From JAHRAW01 sp965226545 (GTDB lineage Bacteria > Pseudomonadota > Gammaproteobacteria > Arenicellales > Poriferihabitantaceae), in the NCBI GenBank assembly GCA_965226545.1, contig OZ245364.1:558001-622000 (forward strand): a stretch of DNA of 64,000 bases, written 5' to 3'. Within the stretch, counting starts at the first letter, position 1. The number at the start of each line of letters is the position of its first letter. The notes under the pieces were generated by a model. The model was not told where the DNA came from. It did no database searches and saw nothing but the letters and a program-made list of their open reading frames with translations. Below, piece after piece: positions 61,258 through 64,000 of the stretch. The position numbers and the translations under genes were made by a program.

Positions 61258-63134
61258 TAATGTTTCCCCATTTGTTGCGGCGCGCCGACGCCGAGCAAGC
61301 CGAGCCCGTTGGCGATGACTTGACGCACGGCGTCGATTAAGCCGAGCCGCGCGGCGCGCACCTCATCGGCGCTCGACAAAAACGGATGGGCGTTGTAATA
61401 GGCGTGAAACTCGGTCGCCAATTCGCGCAGGTAATAGGCGATTAAATGCGGCTCGAGAGTTGACGCCGCGGTTTCGACAACTTCGGGAAAGCGCGACAAG
61501 GTTTTCATTAATTCCAATTCGCCGGGTTCGGTCAACGGCGCGGTGTCGGGCGCGGCGTCATGGGGAATGTTTTTTTCGCGCAGTTGGCGAAACACGCTGC
61601 AGATTCGCGCGTGAGCGTATTGCACATAATAAACCGGATTGTCGGATGACTGCGCTTTGGCCAAATCCAAATCAAAATCCATATGCTGGTCGTTTTTGCG
61701 CGAGACATAAAAAAATCGCGCGGCGTCGTCGCCGACTTCGCGGCGCAATTGTCGCAGGGTGACAAATTCGCCGCCGCGCGTCGACATCGAAATTTTTTCA
61801 CCGCCGCGATACAACGCCGCGAATTGCACCAACGGCGTATGCAGCGTTTCCTCGTCAAAGCCGAGCGCGGCGAATGCGGCGGTGATGCGTCGCGCATAAC
61901 CGTGATGGTCGGCGCCGAATACATCGATGAGTTGGTCGAAGCCGCGTTCGCCTTTGGTGAAGTGATAGGCGATGTCGGCGGCGAAATAGGTGCGCGAACC
62001 GTCGGCGCGCAACACCGCGCGATCTTTGGCGTCGCCAAATCGCGTTGCGGCAAACCAAGTGGCGCCGTCTTGTTCATATAAATAACCGCTTTTGCCAAGC
62101 GCATCCAACGCGCGCTCGACCGCGCCGCCATCGACCAATGCGCGTTCGGAAAACCAACGGTCGAACTGCACGCCGAATTCGGCGAGGTCGTCGCGGATGT
62201 CGTCAACCATCGTGTCGCGCGCAGCCGACAGCAATTGTTGATAGGCGGTTTGTTGTGATGCGTCTTTCGATTGCTGCGTCGATGGCGGTGTCGATTTTTG
62301 GTTGACGTTTTGTTTGGATTGACGCTTGGGTGCGCAGTCGTCGTTGCGTTCGGCGTTGTGTTCGGATTCGGATTGTTGTTCGATTTCACCAAGCGCAGTT
62401 TTGCAACGCGCAATCATTTCGTCGATGCGCGTTTCATCATCGTCGGGCAAGTTCGCGCACAGTGCATTGCCGTCGGCGCGCCAAGCGTCACTGTGTTGTT
62501 GATGCAATGCGGCGGCGATGTCGGCGATGTATGCGCCGCGATAGGCGTTATCCGGGAATGCAATCGATTCGCCGCATACCATTAAATATCTCAACCAAAC
62601 GCTAAGCGCAAGGATGTCGATTTGTCGTCCGGCATCGTTGACATAATATTCGCGTTCGACGCGCCAGCCGACCGCTTGCAACACGCGCGCCAAGGCGTCG
62701 CCAAACGCCGCGCCGCGTCCGTGCCCAACATGCAACGGGCCGGTCGGGTTGGCGGAGACAAATTCAATCAACACCGATTTGCCCTCGGCGGAGTCGCTGC
62801 AACCGTATTGCGCGCCGCGCGTGCGGATGTCGTCGATGACCGCGCGATGCGCTTGCGTCTTGATGAAAAAATTAATAAAGCCGGGCGCGGCAACTTCGAC
62901 GCGCTCGACGAGTTTCGATTCGGGCAGGGCGTCTACCAATTGCGCGGCAAGTTCGCGCGGATTGAGGCGCGCCGATTTTGCCAACGCCATCGCAAGGTTG
63001 CTGGCGAAGTCGCCGTGTTTGGAGTCGCGCGCGCGTTCGATGTGGATGCGCCGTTCGTCGCCGGGCTGCAGCACCCCGCGCCGACACAGCGTCTCGACCG
63101 CGTGGGTCAGCAATTGCGTCAAATGGGGTTTCAT
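61257..63134 (-). CDS. argS: Arginyl-tRNA synthetase
   Basis: 625 residues, longer than the usual 570-590. Seen: the N-terminal tRNA-binding domain, the SANPTGPLHVGHGRGAAFGDAL block with the HIGH-like motif at about 135-138, GADHHGYARRI, a KISMSTR loop in place of KMSKR, and the C-terminal anticodon-binding helices with YAHARICSVFRQL. Residues about 252-300 are a polar Q/S/K/N-rich insert (QQSESEHNAERNDD and onward), encoded by 62235-62381, that ordinary ArgRS lacks. The gene heads an overlapping run with the SPOR gene and hemC. Confidence 0.96.
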   Translation of the reverse strand: MKPHLTQLLTHAVETLCRRGVLQPGDERRIHIERARDSKHGDFASNLAMALAKSARLNPRELAAQLVDALPESKLVERVEVAAPGFINFFIKTQAHRAVIDDIRTRGAQYGCSDSAEGKSVLIEFVSANPTGPLHVGHGRGAAFGDALARVLQAVGWRVEREYYVNDAGRQIDILALSVWLRYLMVCGESIAFPDNAYRGAYIADIAAALHQQHSDAWRADGNALCANLPDDDETRIDEMIARCKTALGEIEQQSESEHNAERNDDCAPKRQSKQNVNQKSTPPSTQQSKDASQQTAYQQLLSAARDTMVDDIRDDLAEFGVQFDRWFSERALVDGGAVERALDALGKSGYLYEQDGATWFAATRFGDAKDRAVLRADGSRTYFAADIAYHFTKGERGFDQLIDVFGADHHGYARRITAAFAALGFDEETLHTPLVQFAALYRGGEKISMSTRGGEFVTLRQLRREVGDDAARFFYVSRKNDQHMDFDLDLAKAQSSDNPVYYVQYAHARICSVFRQLREKNIPHDAAPDTAPLTEPGELELMKTLSRFPEVVETAASTLEPHLIAYYLRELATEFHAYYNAHPFLSSADEVRAARLGLIDAVRQVIANGLGLLGVGAPQQMGKH

Positions 63135-63211
63135 CGGCGGGAGGGAGAATTCGGCGGGCGTGCGATTCTACCTTAACGCCGCCGCGAACAAAGTGTCCGC
63201 CCAACCGCCGA

Positions 63212-64000
63212 CTATCCGCCGCGATGGCGCAAGGTGATTTGTGTGACGAAGGTGTCGGCGGCGGCGGACAAGGTTATCGTTGCCGATTCGTTTGCGCCGA
63301 TGGTGACGGGCAACGGCAATTCACCGGCGACGGTTTGTCCACCCGATTGGATTTTGACGCGCAATTTTGGCGCGCCTTCGATGAGGTAATCGCCGGGCGG
63401 CAGCGATACATTATCGAGTGTGGCTTCGCGATTGGCAGGCAGGCGCAAGGCGAGTTTACCATTATGCAAGCCGGCTTCGGTGTCGCGGCTGTTGGCAAAC
63501 CAATACGCGGGAATCTCGATGCGTTGTGCGGTGCGGCGTATGCCGATGCGTGAACTATCGAGACGCATCCAAATGAGCGAAGGAACGCGATGCGGGTCTT
63601 CGGCGATGGTATGAATCAAGCGATATTGCTTGTGGAATTCGGGCATTGCAACCAATTGCTTGCCGCTTGGAGACCAGCCATGCGCAGACCCTCGATTTCC
63701 GTGAAAAATCATCAAATCAGGTTGACGCGACAAAATATATTCGCCATTGCCGAGTTCATGTCCTATCCACCCTTTGCCAAAATTCGCCGGGCGGTTATGC
63801 GCAAGGTAGCGGTCGTTTAATCCAAACATATCCAATGCCGGCAATTTGGAGAAATATGGCACAAAACCGGCGGGGTCTATTGCCAACAACGGTTGCGTAT
63901 CGGCAAACGCGGTGCGCAATAATTTGCCAACAGGGATGCCGGTCTTTATATTGATTATTTCGGTCAACGCACGGTGATTTTCTTTATCGGCGAGTTGGCG
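63212..64000 (-). CDS. C-terminal part of a membrane glycosyltransferase-like protein (partial)
   Basis: The frame is open from the window edge at 64000 to the stop at 63212 (about 262 residues), so the gene begins outside. It shows a YFSKLPALDMFGLNDRYLA segment, IGHELGNGEYILSRQPDLMIFHG, and a beta-rich C-terminal end (PPGDYLIEGAPKLRVKI). The DP-GxxxYFS and D-xGLND pattern occurs in the periplasmic part of multi-spanning glycosyltransferases of the arabinofuranosyl type. No membrane helix lies in the visible part, so the assignment rests on memory of the family. It stops 77 bp before the argS start on the same strand. Confidence 0.55.
   Translation of the reverse strand, partial: RQLADKENHRALTEIINIKTGIPVGKLLRTAFADTQPLLAIDPAGFVPYFSKLPALDMFGLNDRYLAHNRPANFGKGWIGHELGNGEYILSRQPDLMIFHGNRGSAHGWSPSGKQLVAMPEFHKQYRLIHTIAEDPHRVPSLIWMRLDSSRIGIRRTAQRIEIPAYWFANSRDTEAGLHNGKLALRLPANREATLDNVSLPPGDYLIEGAPKLRVKIQSGGQTVAGELPLPVTIGANESATITLSAAADTFVTQITLRHRGG

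Overview
The window is a gene-dense piece of a bacterial chromosome, most likely from a marine or aquatic gammaproteobacterium. The evidence is the gene set: a hemC-hemD-hemX-hemY cluster, a direct glutaminyl-tRNA synthetase, SohB, MoaC/MoeA, cytochrome c4, class III alcohol dehydrogenase, an AddAB-like nuclease pair of the type seen in beta- and gammaproteobacteria, and a DmdA-like aminomethyltransferase that hints at DMSP use. Coding DNA is moderately GC-rich with many CGCG/GCGC runs. Spacers are richer in A+T and often consist of short degenerate tandem repeats. Species-level placement is not possible from the sequence alone.

Layout. 1-6.6 kb (minus strand): moaC, moeA, a 1100-residue Ser/Thr kinase with about 20 ankyrin repeats whose start overlaps the moeA stop, and a second kinase that appears frameshifted just before a membrane anchor. 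6.8-13.1 kb (minus): Hsp20, a DUF1223/MsrB/HAD operon, an orphan DNA methyltransferase, an EamA exporter and a BenE transporter. 13.6-25 kb (plus): Ldh-type dehydrogenase, SDR, a hypothetical protein, a PH-domain membrane protein, PhhB, the AddB-like and AddA-like pair, and an AlbA/Schlafen-type ATPase flanked by hairpins and direct repeats. 25-34 kb: YhhQ, FrmA, EamA, a phosphoribosyltransferase and a YqaA-type membrane protein whose start codons share one CATG, a 21-bp repeat tract, and four tandem DUF805 genes with identical 23-bp spacers. 34-50 kb: aldolase, ilvD, dapE, glnS, sohB, gamma carbonic anhydrase, ycaQ, an NRDE protein, cytochrome c4, ispB, tRNA-Pro(CGG), the DmdA-like gene, ggt and cysK.

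50.2-54.4 kb is the most rearranged part. A methyltransferase fused to a restriction-endonuclease-like domain is followed by a copy of the mutM 3' end, a decayed methyltransferase remnant, a complete IS1595-type element with an 18-bp inverted repeat and an 8-bp target duplication, a second endonuclease-like domain, and intact mutM. This reads as a tandem duplication of the restriction-modification unit plus the mutM 3' end, followed by decay and IS insertion. 54.6-64 kb holds a ferredoxin-type reductase, then on the minus strand argS, a SPOR protein, hemC, hemD, hemX and hemY; a partial membrane protein runs off the right edge.

Two themes cut across the window. Many spacers carry degenerate tandem repeats, often of 12 bp and each with its own unit sequence, and similar low-complexity DNA is inserted in frame in conserved genes (sohB, argS) or extends gene ends. 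Two probable frameshifts both fall in A homopolymers and are both repaired by one extra A, which may point to sequencing error or real slippage.
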